Counted from the first letter of the stretch, positions 1 through 9,613 are shown. The stretch: DNA of 64,000 nucleotides from Psychrobacter glaciei (GCF_014652895.1 NZ_BMZR01000002.1:62001-126000), one strand, 5' to 3'. Notes: generated by a model not told the origin, from the sequence alone. A program made the numbers and translations.

Positions 1-2039
1 CGATGCTCTATCGCAGTGCCCGCAAATCAATCATCAGTCTGACTGAAATTGAGCAAAAATTTGGCAAAGACATCTCCACCTTGGTCAAAGATACTTTGGC
101 AATGGGTAAACTGTCGGAAATTATCGAAAGCAACAAACGCTTAGAAGATCACTTCGTAAACAATCAGCGTGACCAGTTATCAAACATCTATAGCATGCTC
201 ATCTCCGTCACCAATGACGTGCGCGTAGTACTGATCAAGCTGGCTGAACGTACCTTCGCCATGCGCGAATTGACCTTTTCTCACTTAGAGCGGCAAAATC
301 GAGTGGCACGTGAGGTCATGACGATCTATGCGCCACTGGCCCATAGATTGGGTATCGCCCAACTAAAATGGGAGCTTGAAGACCTCGCCTTTCGATATCT
401 CGCCCCTGAGCGTTACAAAGAAATAGCCAAGCTGTTGTCAGAAAAACGCAGCGAACGTGAGTCTTATATTCAGCGTGTGCAAGATAAGCTCAATGAAGCC
501 TTGGCGGAAGCAGATATCGCGGGTGAAGTGTCAGGACGCGTCAAGCACATCTATTCTATTTATCGAAAAATGAAGCTCAAAGGCTTATCCTTCGATCAGC
601 TTTACGATATTCGTGCGCTGCGTGTGTTAGTGACCAATCCTTCCGACTGTTATCACGTTTTAGGATTGGTACACGGTCTGTGGCGCTATATCCCTGAACA
701 GTTTGATGACTATATTACCAATCCTAAATCAAATGGCTATCGCTCGCTGCATACGGCGGTGATTGCCGAAAACAAATCGCTTGAAGTACAGATTCGTACC
801 CATGAGATGCACTTTGAGGCTGAGCTTGGCATGTGCGCGCATGTCAACTATAAAGAAGGGCTAAAAAACAAAAAAGACAATTATCTCAACCAGAGAATCA
901 GCTCACTGCGTCAACTGCTTTCTATCAATAATGAAACACGCAATCAGCCACGCTCATCCATGTTGACTGGTGATGAGCTAGAAGAAATAGAGTTCGACGA
1001 AGAAGAGCAACTGGTTGATTTTGATGAGCTTGAGCGCATTTACATCTTTAGTCGTGACGGTGATATTACCGAACTTCCAAAAGGCGCGACCGTCCTTGAT
1101 TTTGCCTACTATGTACATACCCAAGTCGGTAACCGTGCGCAAGCCGCTCGGGTCAATCAACGCTATGTGCCTTTGACTTATCAGCTCAAAACTGGTGAGC
1201 AAGTTGAGATTATTACCAAAGCTTCTCGCGAGCCCAATCGTGATTGGCTGGTTGCCTCACTTGGTTATATTCATACCAATCGAGCACGCTCAAAACTGCG
1301 CCAATGGTTTAACAAGCAAGACCGCGACAAAAATATTGAGATCGGTCGGCACATGCTGAGTAAAGAGCTGGAGCGTTTATCCGTCCACCCCAACAGTATT
1401 GATTTAAATGATTACACTCAGTTTTTTCACGTCAATAATACAGACGACGTCATTGTTGGTTTGGTCACAGGTGATATCAGCCTAAACCAGCTGACCAGCC
1501 ATATCTCTCGTCAGCTACACTTAGAACCAGAGAGACCTGAGGAAGATTTCACACCCAGTGTCGATGCTAGAGACGCTGGCAAAATTGATGCCTATAAAAT
1601 TCATATCGACGGTCTGGACAATATCGAAGTCAACTTAGCAGGTTGTTGTCATCCTGTACACGGTGAGCCGATTGCAGGTTACATCACTTTGTCACGCGGC
1701 GTTAGTGTACATAATCGGGGCTGTCCAGAATATTTACGCCTTATTGAACGTGACCCTGAGCGCCAGATAGATGCTGCTTGGCGCGTAAAATCAGGTCGTT
1801 ACCAACCCGTAGACATTCATGTAGAAGCTTATGATAGACGTGGATTGTTGCGCGACTTAACTCAAATTATTGACAAAGAAAATGTCAATATTCGTCAAGT
1901 TGAGACCCTGAGCAATGATGACAATATTGCCTTTTTAAAGTTTCATATTGAGGTGTCAGGATTGGCGCATTTGTCCAAGCTCTTAGCCAAACTTGAACAG
2001 CAGCATGGCATATTACATGCACGGCGTGCGGTTGCTTAA
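1..2039 (+). CDS. relA: GTP pyrophosphokinase RelA, 5'-truncated by the window edge
   Basis: RelA makes (p)ppGpp on stalled ribosomes during amino acid starvation. The visible 678 residues lack the N-terminal part, since E. coli RelA is 744 residues and aligns with about 70-90 more residues upstream; the ATG at position 3 is internal. Domains in order: degenerate HD region without a complete hydrolase motif (about 1-115), synthetase (about 140-290, with GRVKHIYSIYRKM, YDIRALRV and NGYRSLHT), TGS (about 345-408, LDFAYYVHTQVG), a Cys/His region with GCCHPVHG and a later Cys (about 540-580), and a C-terminal ACT domain (about 600-678, YDRRGLLRDLTQI). The monofunctional-RelA acidic motif reads QFDD rather than EFDD near residue 233. 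The RelA-type context rather than SpoT is inferred from that motif and the missing hydrolase residues. mutM follows 63 bp downstream on the same strand. Confidence 0.95.
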   Translation, partial: MLYRSARKSIISLTEIEQKFGKDISTLVKDTLAMGKLSEIIESNKRLEDHFVNNQRDQLSNIYSMLISVTNDVRVVLIKLAERTFAMRELTFSHLERQNRVAREVMTIYAPLAHRLGIAQLKWELEDLAFRYLAPERYKEIAKLLSEKRSERESYIQRVQDKLNEALAEADIAGEVSGRVKHIYSIYRKMKLKGLSFDQLYDIRALRVLVTNPSDCYHVLGLVHGLWRYIPEQFDDYITNPKSNGYRSLHTAVIAENKSLEVQIRTHEMHFEAELGMCAHVNYKEGLKNKKDNYLNQRISSLRQLLSINNETRNQPRSSMLTGDELEEIEFDEEEQLVDFDELERIYIFSRDGDITELPKGATVLDFAYYVHTQVGNRAQAARVNQRYVPLTYQLKTGEQVEIITKASREPNRDWLVASLGYIHTNRARSKLRQWFNKQDRDKNIEIGRHMLSKELERLSVHPNSIDLNDYTQFFHVNNTDDVIVGLVTGDISLNQLTSHISRQLHLEPERPEEDFTPSVDARDAGKIDAYKIHIDGLDNIEVNLAGCCHPVHGEPIAGYITLSRGVSVHNRGCPEYLRLIERDPERQIDAAWRVKSGRYQPVDIHVEAYDRRGLLRDLTQIIDKENVNIRQVETLSNDDNIAFLKFHIEVSGLAHLSKLLAKLEQQHGILHARRAVA

Positions 2040-2102
2040 GTAAAACGCTAAGGCTTTGCGCAAACCTATCCATTTAATAATCGAGTTATTACCAAAAATA
2101 CT

Positions 2103-3053
2103 ATGCCTGAATTGCCTGAAGTAGAAACAACCAAAACCAGCTTAACCCCTTTATTGGGGCAACAAGTGATTGATGTAAAAGTATTCCAGCCAAAGCTGCG
2201 TTGGTCTATGCCTGACGACTTAGATGCCTTGGATGGTTATACCTTAGGCAGCATCGAGCGACGAGCGAAGTATTTGATATTAGAATTTTTACCTCCCTTA
2301 TCTAAGAATAACGCTACTGCTGAGCTTGCTACATTGGCACCGCGGCAGCTTCTCATTCATTTGGGTATGTCCGGTAGTTTACAGCAGCACAGTAAGGGTA
2401 CAGAGAAGCGAAAACATGACCATTTGGTGATGGTATTTGGTAGCACTGATAAAAAGCAAGTACAATTACACTATCATGATCCTAGACGCTTTGGCTCGGT
2501 GCTGTGGCATGAGGATTATGGTGCTAAGCTGTTAGATCACTTGGGTACTGAGCCTTTATCAGAGGAATTCACTGCTGATTACTTGTATCAGCTCATCCAA
2601 CGCACGGATCTATCTGATAAAACCGCCATTGAAACTACGGCTGGTAAAAAAACAGCGAGTAAAGCAAAATCGAAAAAGCGGCCAATCATGCGAGCCATCA
2701 AATCCGTCATTATGGAACAGCAAGTGGTCGTTGGCGTTGGCAATATATACGCGACCGAAAGCCTGTATCTATCAGGGATTCATCCTGCGACCCCTGCTCA
2801 TCAATTATCGTATGATGATATTGTTATTTTGGTCGATCATATTAAAACCATTCTACAAAAAGCGATAGCGCTTGGTGGCTCGACCTTACGAGATTTCACG
2901 GTCGCTAGCGGGCAAACCGGATATTTTCAACAGACTCTAAATGTCTATGGTAGACAGGGTGAAGCTTGTCCACACTGTCAAACGACGCTAGAAAATATCA
3001 AGCTAAATGGACGTGCTAGCGTTTACTGCCCCAACTGCCAGCCCTTAGCGTAG
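2103..3053 (+). CDS. mutM: [22 protein letters not shown] glycosylase (Fpg)
   Basis: Base-excision repair glycosylase/AP lyase that removes 8-oxoguanine and ring-opened purines. The start MPELPEVET supplies the catalytic Pro2 and Glu3 after Met removal; the H2TH region reads GVGNIYATESLYLSGIHP, and a C-terminal zinc finger has CPHC...CPNC near residues 285-313. At 316 residues it is about 45 longer than usual Fpg (near 270). The extra length lies in two places: a polar stretch near residues 62-80 and a Lys/Ala/Thr-rich insert near 170-195, just before the conserved IMRAIKSVIMEQQ helix. All key residues remain, so it is probably active. It sits 63 bp behind relA on the same strand and may be co-transcribed. 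Confidence 0.95.
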   Translation: MPELPEVETTKTSLTPLLGQQVIDVKVFQPKLRWSMPDDLDALDGYTLGSIERRAKYLILEFLPPLSKNNATAELATLAPRQLLIHLGMSGSLQQHSKGTEKRKHDHLVMVFGSTDKKQVQLHYHDPRRFGSVLWHEDYGAKLLDHLGTEPLSEEFTADYLYQLIQRTDLSDKTAIETTAGKKTASKAKSKKRPIMRAIKSVIMEQQVVVGVGNIYATESLYLSGIHPATPAHQLSYDDIVILVDHIKTILQKAIALGGSTLRDFTVASGQTGYFQQTLNVYGRQGEACPHCQTTLENIKLNGRASVYCPNCQPLA

Positions 3054-3074
3054 TAAGAGAAATGCTACGACATA

Positions 3075-3099
3075 CTTGATAAGTATTAATGCTATCAAG
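3075..3099. other. Short inverted repeat in the mutM downstream gap
   Basis: The gap from 3054 to 3360 contains a perfect 7-bp stem (CTTGATA / TATCAAG) around an 11-base loop. No U-tract follows at once, so a terminator role for mutM is only possible. A TATACT at 3331-3336 could be the -10 of the next gene. Nothing else recognisable is seen in this gap. Confidence 0.3.
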
Positions 3100-3360
3100 C
3101 CTCACTGATACAGTAGAAAATATTTTTTAAGGTGAGTAAGATTGATGATTACCGTGGCTTTATCACACGCATTTTTGTTGCTTATTGGCCTACGTCTTGC
3201 TTTAATAGTGAAAGAGCTTACATAAATAGTGCAAACCATTTATTTATCTGTAATAATTAATCTATTTATCGTTGCCGCATTGCTTGTATAGGGAAATTGT
3301 CTCTGTATGAAAATAGCAGCAGCCATCCATTATACTGCTTACGAGTTTTAGGATATCATT

Positions 3361-3801
3361 ATGACTGTTAAAGCCCATACACAGCGCACCGTCAAGCGCA
3401 AAATTTTTACCCTGATTACAAGCGTAAGCTTGATTGTGGCCAGTATGCAACCTGCTTTGGCAGCGATAGAAATAGATGAAGATGACTTTGGGCCTTCTTA
3501 TGGCACTATGGCAGTAGATACTATCGTTGGCAAGCCACTGGGTTTAGTGACTGCCGTGGCTGGTACGGCAGCTTATATTGTCAGCCTGCCTTTTTCTCTA
3601 ATCGGTGGTAACGCGGATCAAGCTCAGCAGAAGCTATTTGTAGAGCCTTGGGATGCGATGGGACGGTGTTTAGGCTGTACGGTTGCCGAAGACAACTACT
3701 ATAAGTCACAAGTCAGCGATAACAATATCGTACGTATTGTCGTTGATCAACCGTCAGAGATTTTGATCAATACAAATGATTATGTGATAGTTACCCCTTA
3801 A
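3361..3801 (+). CDS. Small exported protein of unknown function
   Basis: 146 residues with a typical Sec signal peptide: basic N-terminus (VKRK), hydrophobic core (residues about 16-32) and a likely cleavage after PALA near residue 34. The mature part is acidic at first, then carries a hydrophobic Gly/Ala-rich segment (about 55-80, ending SLPFSLIGGN) that may be membrane-associated, then a motif with two cysteines, GRCLGC. Related proteins in Moraxellaceae are often annotated hypothetical or, without proof, as multidrug transporters; the length is too short for a pump. An AGGA 8 bases before the ATG supports the start. It stands alone, with convergent typA downstream and a terminator hairpin between them. 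Confidence 0.75.
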   Translation: MTVKAHTQRTVKRKIFTLITSVSLIVASMQPALAAIEIDEDDFGPSYGTMAVDTIVGKPLGLVTAVAGTAAYIVSLPFSLIGGNADQAQQKLFVEPWDAMGRCLGCTVAEDNYYKSQVSDNNIVRIVVDQPSEILINTNDYVIVTP

Positions 3802-3931
3802 GACAATCACTCCATCAAGCGATCATTCTACAAGATGAGCATCTGCTAAATATTCAAATTTATTTCAACACTGTCTAATTACTACTTACTGCCAACTAAT
3901 TACTCCTAACAATTATTTATAGACCGACAAT

Positions 3932-3964
3932 AAAAAAGGCTAACATGATGTTAGCCTTTTTTTT
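3932..3964. terminator. Bidirectional rho-independent terminator
   Basis: Perfect stem AAAAAGGCTAAC / GTTAGCCTTTTT around a 5-base loop, flanked by A and T runs on the two sides. It lies between the convergent genes at 3361-3801 and typA and can serve both. Confidence 0.9.
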
Positions 3965-3992
3965 AGAAATTTATTGGTACTAATATAAGCTA

Positions 3993-5840
3993 CTAAGCAC
4001 CTTTCTTACGACCATGACGCTTACGCTCACTTTCAGTCAAGTAACGCTTACGTAGACGAATCGCTTTAGGTGTTACTTCAACCAATTCGTCATCTTGGAT
4101 GAACTCAAGTGCTTGTTCAAGCGTAAACTTAACTGCTGGAGTCAACGTCAATGCTTCATCAGTACCACTAGCGCGAACGTTAGTTAACTGTTTAGCAGTC
4201 GTTGGGTTAACAGCCATATCATCGTTACGTGAGTTAAGACCAACGATCATACCTTCATATACTTCAAGCTGTGGCTCAGCAAATAATTTACCGCGCTTTT
4301 GCAAGTTGAACAATGCAAAGCCTAGGCAAACACCTTTAGCCATAGAAACGAGTACACCGTTAGAGCGGCCACCAACATCACCAATTTTCTGTGGACCATA
4401 ATGTGAGAAGCTTGACGTCATGATTCCTGAACCTGATGTTAAGGTCAAGAATTCAGAACGGAAACCGATCAAACCACGTGCTGGCATAGTTGCTTCAATA
4501 CGCATACGACCTTTGCCATCAAGTTCCATGTTAGTCATCTCGCCTTTGCGTAGACCAACCTGCTCCATGATAGAACCTTGATGCTCATCTTCAATATCGA
4601 ACACAACGTTTTCATACGGCTCTTGTAATTTACCGTCAACTTCTTTAACGATAACTTCTGGGCCTGAAACACCCATCTCAAAACCTTCACGGCGCATGTT
4701 TTCGATAAGTACAGATAAGTGAAGCTCACCGCGACCTGATACTTTAAATTTATCAGGAGACTCAGTGTCTTCTACACGTAGTGCAACGTTATGAATCAAT
4801 TCACGCTCAAGACGCTCACGAATATTACGTGAAGTCACAAACTTACCATCACGACCAGCAAACGGTGAGTTGTTTACTTGGAAGTTCATTGATACGGTTG
4901 GTTCATCAACCGTTAGTGCTGGTAATGCTTCAACGTTAGCTGGATCACAAATCGTATCTGAGATATTAAGTGCATCAATACCAGTGATACAAACGATATC
5001 ACCAGCTTGTGCATCTTCAACATCAATACGATCAAGACCATGATAGCCCATGATTTTTAGAATACGGCCATTACGCGTGTTGCCATGCTTATCAATAACA
5101 GTTACTTGCGTATTAAGTTTAACTTTACCACGCTGGATACGACCAATACCGATGACACCAACGAAGCTATTGAAGTCAAGGCTTGAGATTTGCATGCGGA
5201 ACGGTGCATCTGCATCCACTTGTGGTGGCTGCACAACATCAACGATTGTTTTGAACAGTGGCGTCATATCATCAGCTAAATCATCAGCTTCTAAACCCGC
5301 AATACCATTCAATGCTGATGCATAAACAACTGGGAAATCAAGCTGCTCATCAGTTGCGCCTAGGTTATCGAACAAATCAAAAATTTGATCCATTACCCAA
5401 TCAGGACGCGAACCAGGACGGTCAATTTTGTTGATAACAACAATAGGCTTTAGACCTTGCTCGAACGCTTTTTGCGTTACGAAACGAGTCTGTGGCATTG
5501 GACCATCAACAGCATCAACCACTAGAAGTACGCAGTCAACCATCGACATGACACGCTCAACTTCACCACCAAAATCGGCGTGACCTGGGGTGTCAACGAT
5601 GTTGATGCGATACTCTGTATCCGAAGATTTATCTGTCCAGCGAATAGCTGTGTTTTTGGCCAAAATGGTAATGCCACGTTCTTGCTCAATATCGCCTGAA
5701 TCCATTGCACGTTCAGCAATGTTTGCACGATCGCCAAAAGTGCCAGATTGATGTAATAGTTTATCAACCAAAGTTGTCTTACCGTGATCAACGTGGGCAA
5801 TAATTGCGATGTTACGCAGGTGTTTGATATCGTTCGCCAT
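3993..5840 (-). CDS. typA: Ribosome-associated translational GTPase TypA/BipA
   Basis: EF-G-like GTPase involved in ribosome assembly and stress or cold adaptation. 615 residues, close to the 607 of E. coli BipA. G-domain motifs: [10 protein letters not shown] (about 15-24), [14 protein letters not shown] (about 83-96) and NKIDRPG. The second domain, the EF-G-like domains ([32 protein letters not shown]) and a basic tail ending [11 protein letters not shown] follow in family order. Monocistronic: a terminator lies at 3932-3964 and a long leader lies upstream. The leader carries a 17-bp motif (6074-6090) almost repeated upstream of the porin gene. Confidence 0.97.
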   Translation of the reverse strand: MANDIKHLRNIAIIAHVDHGKTTLVDKLLHQSGTFGDRANIAERAMDSGDIEQERGITILAKNTAIRWTDKSSDTEYRINIVDTPGHADFGGEVERVMSMVDCVLLVVDAVDGPMPQTRFVTQKAFEQGLKPIVVINKIDRPGSRPDWVMDQIFDLFDNLGATDEQLDFPVVYASALNGIAGLEADDLADDMTPLFKTIVDVVQPPQVDADAPFRMQISSLDFNSFVGVIGIGRIQRGKVKLNTQVTVIDKHGNTRNGRILKIMGYHGLDRIDVEDAQAGDIVCITGIDALNISDTICDPANVEALPALTVDEPTVSMNFQVNNSPFAGRDGKFVTSRNIRERLERELIHNVALRVEDTESPDKFKVSGRGELHLSVLIENMRREGFEMGVSGPEVIVKEVDGKLQEPYENVVFDIEDEHQGSIMEQVGLRKGEMTNMELDGKGRMRIEATMPARGLIGFRSEFLTLTSGSGIMTSSFSHYGPQKIGDVGGRSNGVLVSMAKGVCLGFALFNLQKRGKLFAEPQLEVYEGMIVGLNSRNDDMAVNPTTAKQLTNVRASGTDEALTLTPAVKFTLEQALEFIQDDELVEVTPKAIRLRKRYLTESERKRHGRKKGA

Positions 5841-6073
5841 ATAAAATGCTCTTTTCGTCTTAAAAAAAATGCAGTAGCAGTAAGCACCGCTGGATAAACT
5901 TTTACCATCAACCAGAGAGATATGACTACAGGACTTGTAAATGAGTACACAATAGGTGAATTCATTTAATTAATAGTAGTAAAATCAAATACCTATGCTG
6001 GAAAATCCATCGTACAGATAGCTATGCTAATGTACACTTTGTCAATCTACAAAGTGTTTGGGTCGATAGTATA

Positions 6074-6090
6074 ACATTATTGCACGATAA
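6074..6090. repeat. 17-bp motif upstream of typA, shared with the porin leader
   Basis: ACATTATTGCACGATAA here and ACATTATTACACGATAA at 7660-7676 differ by one base. Both lie upstream of minus-strand genes, about 235 bp and 167 bp from the start codons. The function is unknown; a promoter element or operator is possible. Confidence 0.45.
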
Positions 6091-6126
6091 ATTTATGTAA
6101 TAACTTACTTTTCTCAGTACATAAAT

Positions 6127-6158
6127 AAAAAAAAGCCACCCATTGGGTGGCTTTTTTT
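6127..6158. terminator. Rho-independent terminator of the OmpA-family gene
   Basis: Strong GC stem GCCACCCA / TGGGTGGC flanked by A7 and T7 runs. It lies 40 bp beyond the stop of the minus-strand porin gene, and the symmetry of the A and T runs allows function in both directions. Confidence 0.92.
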
Positions 6159-6197
6159 GTAACGATATAGCTTAGAAGATAACTATCTAGCTATTAT

Positions 6198-7493
6198 TTA
6201 CTGAACAACCATATCTTTAGTTTGTTCAACAGTCATAGTTTTGTCACCAGTAATGATGGCATAAACACGACGGTTCATAGCGCGACCTTCTTCAGTGTCG
6301 TTTGGTGCGATTGGTTGGTCATAACCATAACCAACTGTTGATAGACGGTTTGGAGCAATACCAAATTCGTTAGTCAACATAGACTTCACAGCAACAGCAC
6401 GGGCTTCAGACAGACGTTGGTTGTAACGTGCTGAAGGACCAGTTTTAGAAGCATGACCTTCTACGCGTGCAGTTGAGTTAGGATACTCACGCATTTTCTC
6501 TGCTACTTTAGCGATTTCAGGCTTGTACTGGTTTTTGATAGCTGATTTGTCGTTATCAAAGAATACACGAAGTTCCATTTTCAGTTCGTCAGTAATATCT
6601 ACTGGTACTGGGCAACCACGCTCATCAACAACAACATTCATTGGAGTGCCTGGGCATGCATCGATGCTATCAGGTACGCCATCACCGTCAGAATCAAGAT
6701 CAGATTCAACAATAACGATTGGTGCAGTATCAACCATAGGCTCTTCCATTGGAGGAACAGCTACTGTAGGTGCTAAATGGCCACCAAGTACAACTTCTAG
6801 ACCGGCTAGAGCCATGCCTTCCCACCAGTTGTTGTCGAAGTTATGAATCGCACGAGCTTCACCACGTAGGCTTAACGCGTCGTTGATGCGATACATAGCA
6901 CCTAGACCTAGGTTACCGATAGTGTCTTTTGAGCTTGATACTTCAGTACCAGCAGTAACTGTATTACCGTTAGAGTCGTCATACTGTTCTTGGTTTTCTA
7001 CTTCGATTTTAGACTGACCAGCACCAACTAATACATAAGGCTTAAGTGCGCCATCAGTATAACCAGTAAATTCTTCAGTACCGATTAAGAAGTTACCAGA
7101 GATCATGGTTTGTTCAACGTCAAAACGGTTGATACCAGCATCTGCAGAATCTTCAGACGCTTCGCCATTCGTATTTGACACACCATACTCTACTTGGAAC
7201 TGAGTAGAAGGAGTTAGTTCAATACCTAGTGCAGCACCAGTATATAAACCACTTTCTTTAGCGATGCCGCCGTTGCTGTTACCACGTGAGCCGTCACCGA
7301 TTTGATTGCCATTGGCATCTTCATAAAGGTTTTTACCAGTACGTAGGATTTCACGCTGTTTGTCAGCTGTATCACTGATATCGTCAGTAACATGATAACC
7401 AAGTAACAATGGGCTAATAGTAACGCCAGCGTTAGCTGCTAGAGGCGCAGCTGCTACGGCAACCAGAGCTAGAGCGATTTTATTCAATTTCAT
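6198..7493 (-). CDS. OmpA/OprF-family outer membrane porin
   Basis: 431 residues. The signal peptide MKLNKIALALVAVAAAPLAA is probably cleaved after ANA near residue 22. An N-terminal eight-stranded beta-barrel (about 23-235) is followed by a Pro-rich hinge, a calcium-binding thrombospondin-3-like repeat with Asp-rich spacing and a disulphide-type Cys pair (DSDGDGVPDSIDACPG ... RGCP, about 267-295), then the OmpA-like peptidoglycan-binding domain (about 305-415; EGHASKTG, YNQRLSEARA, NRRVYAII). It anchors the outer membrane to the wall and may form a small pore. GGAGG 8 bases before the ATG fixes the start. The gene is monocistronic, with a strong terminator. Confidence 0.93.
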   Translation of the reverse strand: MKLNKIALALVAVAAAPLAANAGVTISPLLLGYHVTDDISDTADKQREILRTGKNLYEDANGNQIGDGSRGNSNGGIAKESGLYTGAALGIELTPSTQFQVEYGVSNTNGEASEDSADAGINRFDVEQTMISGNFLIGTEEFTGYTDGALKPYVLVGAGQSKIEVENQEQYDDSNGNTVTAGTEVSSSKDTIGNLGLGAMYRINDALSLRGEARAIHNFDNNWWEGMALAGLEVVLGGHLAPTVAVPPMEEPMVDTAPIVIVESDLDSDGDGVPDSIDACPGTPMNVVVDERGCPVPVDITDELKMELRVFFDNDKSAIKNQYKPEIAKVAEKMREYPNSTARVEGHASKTGPSARYNQRLSEARAVAVKSMLTNEFGIAPNRLSTVGYGYDQPIAPNDTEEGRAMNRRVYAIITGDKTMTVEQTKDMVVQ

Positions 7494-7864
7494 GGACTTC
7501 CTCCAAAGGATAATTTTAGTGATGCGTTAAGCAAAACCACTTCTCAAGATGCTCCAGAATAGACATCTTTTACGAATTTTAAATGACAAAGCAAAACTAA
7601 TTTAGAAGTAGCTTAGCGATTATCGATTCAGTTTACAACTTTTTTCGTTAACGAGCTACACATTATTACACGATAATGTCGTAACTAAAACACAATAACC
7701 AGCTTGAGTTACTGAGAACAAACACACCTTACGTTTTTTGCCTTTTATGTATGAGCTCGCAATAGACTTTCAACCGAAGTGTCTCTGTTGGTTGAGGGTA
7801 TTTTAATACAACTGGTACTTTTTCTCTATTGTTAAAACTACCTATTCACTAATTGAAACATTTT
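7494..7864. other. Long AT-rich leader region between porin and pilin-like gene
   Basis: The gap between the divergent genes is 512 bp in total. The part nearest the porin carries its ribosome binding site (7499-7507) and the 17-bp repeat at 7660-7676, which also contains a CATTAT/ATAATG inverted repeat. I could not identify a convincing -35/-10 pair for the porin, and I see no gene here. Confidence 0.4.
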
Positions 7865-7894
7865 TTGACAGTAGACATATATTCTGTTTATATT
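7865..7894 (+). promoter_or_regulatory. Predicted sigma-70 promoter of the pilin-like gene
   Basis: TTGACA (7865-7870) and TATATT (7889-7894) are separated by 18 bp. The predicted transcript would begin near 7902, about 105 bases before the start codon at 8006. Confidence 0.55.
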
Positions 7895-8005
7895 GTAATA
7901 ACAAACATTAATCTAATTTTTATCTTTGGCTAAAATGATAAGTACATAGAATGATTAATATCTCAGCAACCTAAATATTATTGACGAGAATATTTAAGGA
8001 CTTGA

Positions 8006-8800
8006 ATGACAGCTATCAGACACACGCATTCTGACATAGAGTCAAATACATTATTTGTTACAAGTAATAATCCTATGGCTATAGTATATAAAATATCGTC
8101 AAATTACCAACAACTATCTGCATGTAGTTTACTTAAATTGGTTTTGGGTAGAAATAAGCTTACTAATCCAGCCGTCATGATGCAAGCGCCAAAGATTTGC
8201 TCTATAAGCACTGAACAGACTATCTTAAACGAGAAATCCACACTCGATAAGCGCGTTTTTAAACACTCACATCAAAATGGCTTTACATTAATAGAGCTCA
8301 TGGTGACCGTAGCAGTATTAGCAATTATCATGATGATTGCCGCACCCGCTATCTTGACACAATTGGCACGCATGGAAGCTCAGCGTATCAGGTACGGAAT
8401 AACAGACACGCTAAAATTAGCGAAAGCGGAAAGTGTCATTCGTCGCCAAAACTTATTAGTGTGTTTGTCGGACGGCAATGGTTTATGTCATAAAAACAGT
8501 AATAAAACCTTGTTGCTCTTTGTAGATAACAACGATAACCAGAATTTTGATAAAGGGACAGACGATTTGTTAGAAGAACAAACCTTAAACCCTAAATATG
8601 GCACTTTGCATCTGCGTGCAGGAAAACGTCGTTACGTCAAATTTTATGGTGATAGCGGTAAACCACGCGGGCATTTTGGGCATTTTAAGTATTGTGCAAA
8701 CTCTACATACAGCCAGGTGATGTATCAAATATCATTCAGTCAAGGCGCCAATATTACTTTTAAGCCTAATGACAGCCATCCGACTGGGTGTGGTGACTAA
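8006..8800 (+). CDS. Type IV pilin-like protein of the FimT/GspH family
   Basis: Contains a class III prepilin signal, NGFTLIELMVTV, followed by a hydrophobic helix (about residues 93-116) and a GspH-like beta domain with Cys pairs (LLVCLSDGNGLC, KYCAN ... TGCGD). Such proteins are minor pilins or pseudopilins that prime pilus assembly; the mature N-terminus would be Phe93. The start at 8006 is backed by AAGGA 5 bases upstream and a promoter at 7865-7894, but it gives a 92-residue leader, far longer than the usual 6-30. The alternative ATG at 8177 gives 35 residues but has no good ribosome site. The gene is an orphan: no other pilus gene is in the window. Confidence 0.85.
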   Translation: MTAIRHTHSDIESNTLFVTSNNPMAIVYKISSNYQQLSACSLLKLVLGRNKLTNPAVMMQAPKICSISTEQTILNEKSTLDKRVFKHSHQNGFTLIELMVTVAVLAIIMMIAAPAILTQLARMEAQRIRYGITDTLKLAKAESVIRRQNLLVCLSDGNGLCHKNSNKTLLLFVDNNDNQNFDKGTDDLLEEQTLNPKYGTLHLRAGKRRYVKFYGDSGKPRGHFGHFKYCANSTYSQVMYQISFSQGANITFKPNDSHPTGCGD

Positions 8801-8803
8801 CAT

Positions 8804-8832
8804 GCTTTGAGGTTAAAGCTTTTAAATTTTTT
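8804..8832 (+). terminator. Weak terminator after the pilin-like gene
   Basis: A 5-bp stem GCTTT / AAAGC is followed by a T-rich run at 8820-8832. It is short and begins 3 bases after the stop codon. Confidence 0.4.
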
Positions 8833-8842
8833 CATACTTTAG

Positions 8843-9613
8843 CTATAACTGATAGCGCTGTTGCTGCTGCCAAAGCAAGCGACTTTGTAGCGGCTGATAA
8901 TCTAGGAGGTGGTCAATCAGTTGTCGATGCAAACGCGACCAAGCATTAAGTGTGACATCGCTTATTCCTTGCTCCACCATTATCACTATCTCACTACCCT
9001 CAAAAACGGCTCGCCCCATATCAGCACTTTCTAAAAACTCACCTTGCACAATCGGCACCAAACCGGCATCGGGTAAGAATCGATAAATACTCTGAGGCTC
9101 GATACTATCTTGAACATTATCCTGCGTTAGTGTCAAGGCAAAACCCAATTCGTTAAATAGATACTGCTCAAACTGCCGCAAACACAAGCGCAGCTCATTA
9201 GCCGTCAATGGCTGTTTTAGCCTATCTAAACTGTCTTGGTAATGTTGCCATAGTTTTGGCATCGGATCTTCGGTGGGCAATAAGCGCCATAGTATTTCGT
9301 TTAGATACAAGGCAGCATATTGATGTTGACCAGTGATGTTTTCGTAGGGAACGGCTTTTAACGTTTTCGCGGCATCGTCTTCTGGAAGCACGTCTGTCTG
9401 TACGACATGCTGAGGTGCAATATTAATCTGACTGAATGTCTTTAAATCCCGCTTACCCGTGGCAAACAGTTGTAAAGGCATAAATAAAGGCGCGCCTTTT
9501 TTACCAATCCCATGTATGACACCATGCTGCTGAGAAAATAAATAGTATAAGGCACGTTTTTCTTGATAAGGGCGCTGGTGTAACAAATAACCAATCAATG
9601 CTTCATTACGCAT
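8843..9613 (-). CDS. recO: DNA repair protein RecO
   Basis: Recombination mediator that, with RecR, loads RecA onto SSB-coated gaps and anneals strands. 256 residues, close to the family norm of about 240. The N-terminal OB-fold region begins MRNEALIGYLLHQRPYQEKR and contains the typical ALYYLFSQQHGVIHGIGKKG. The middle is helical, and the tail ends in LLDYQPLQSRLLWQQQQ. It is the last gene of the lepA-lepB-DUF4845-rnc-era-recO block, 47 bp behind era on the same strand, in the order common in gammaproteobacteria. Confidence 0.93.
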   Translation of the reverse strand: MRNEALIGYLLHQRPYQEKRALYYLFSQQHGVIHGIGKKGAPLFMPLQLFATGKRDLKTFSQINIAPQHVVQTDVLPEDDAAKTLKAVPYENITGQHQYAALYLNEILWRLLPTEDPMPKLWQHYQDSLDRLKQPLTANELRLCLRQFEQYLFNELGFALTLTQDNVQDSIEPQSIYRFLPDAGLVPIVQGEFLESADMGRAVFEGSEIVIMVEQGISDVTLNAWSRLHRQLIDHLLDYQPLQSRLLWQQQQRYQL

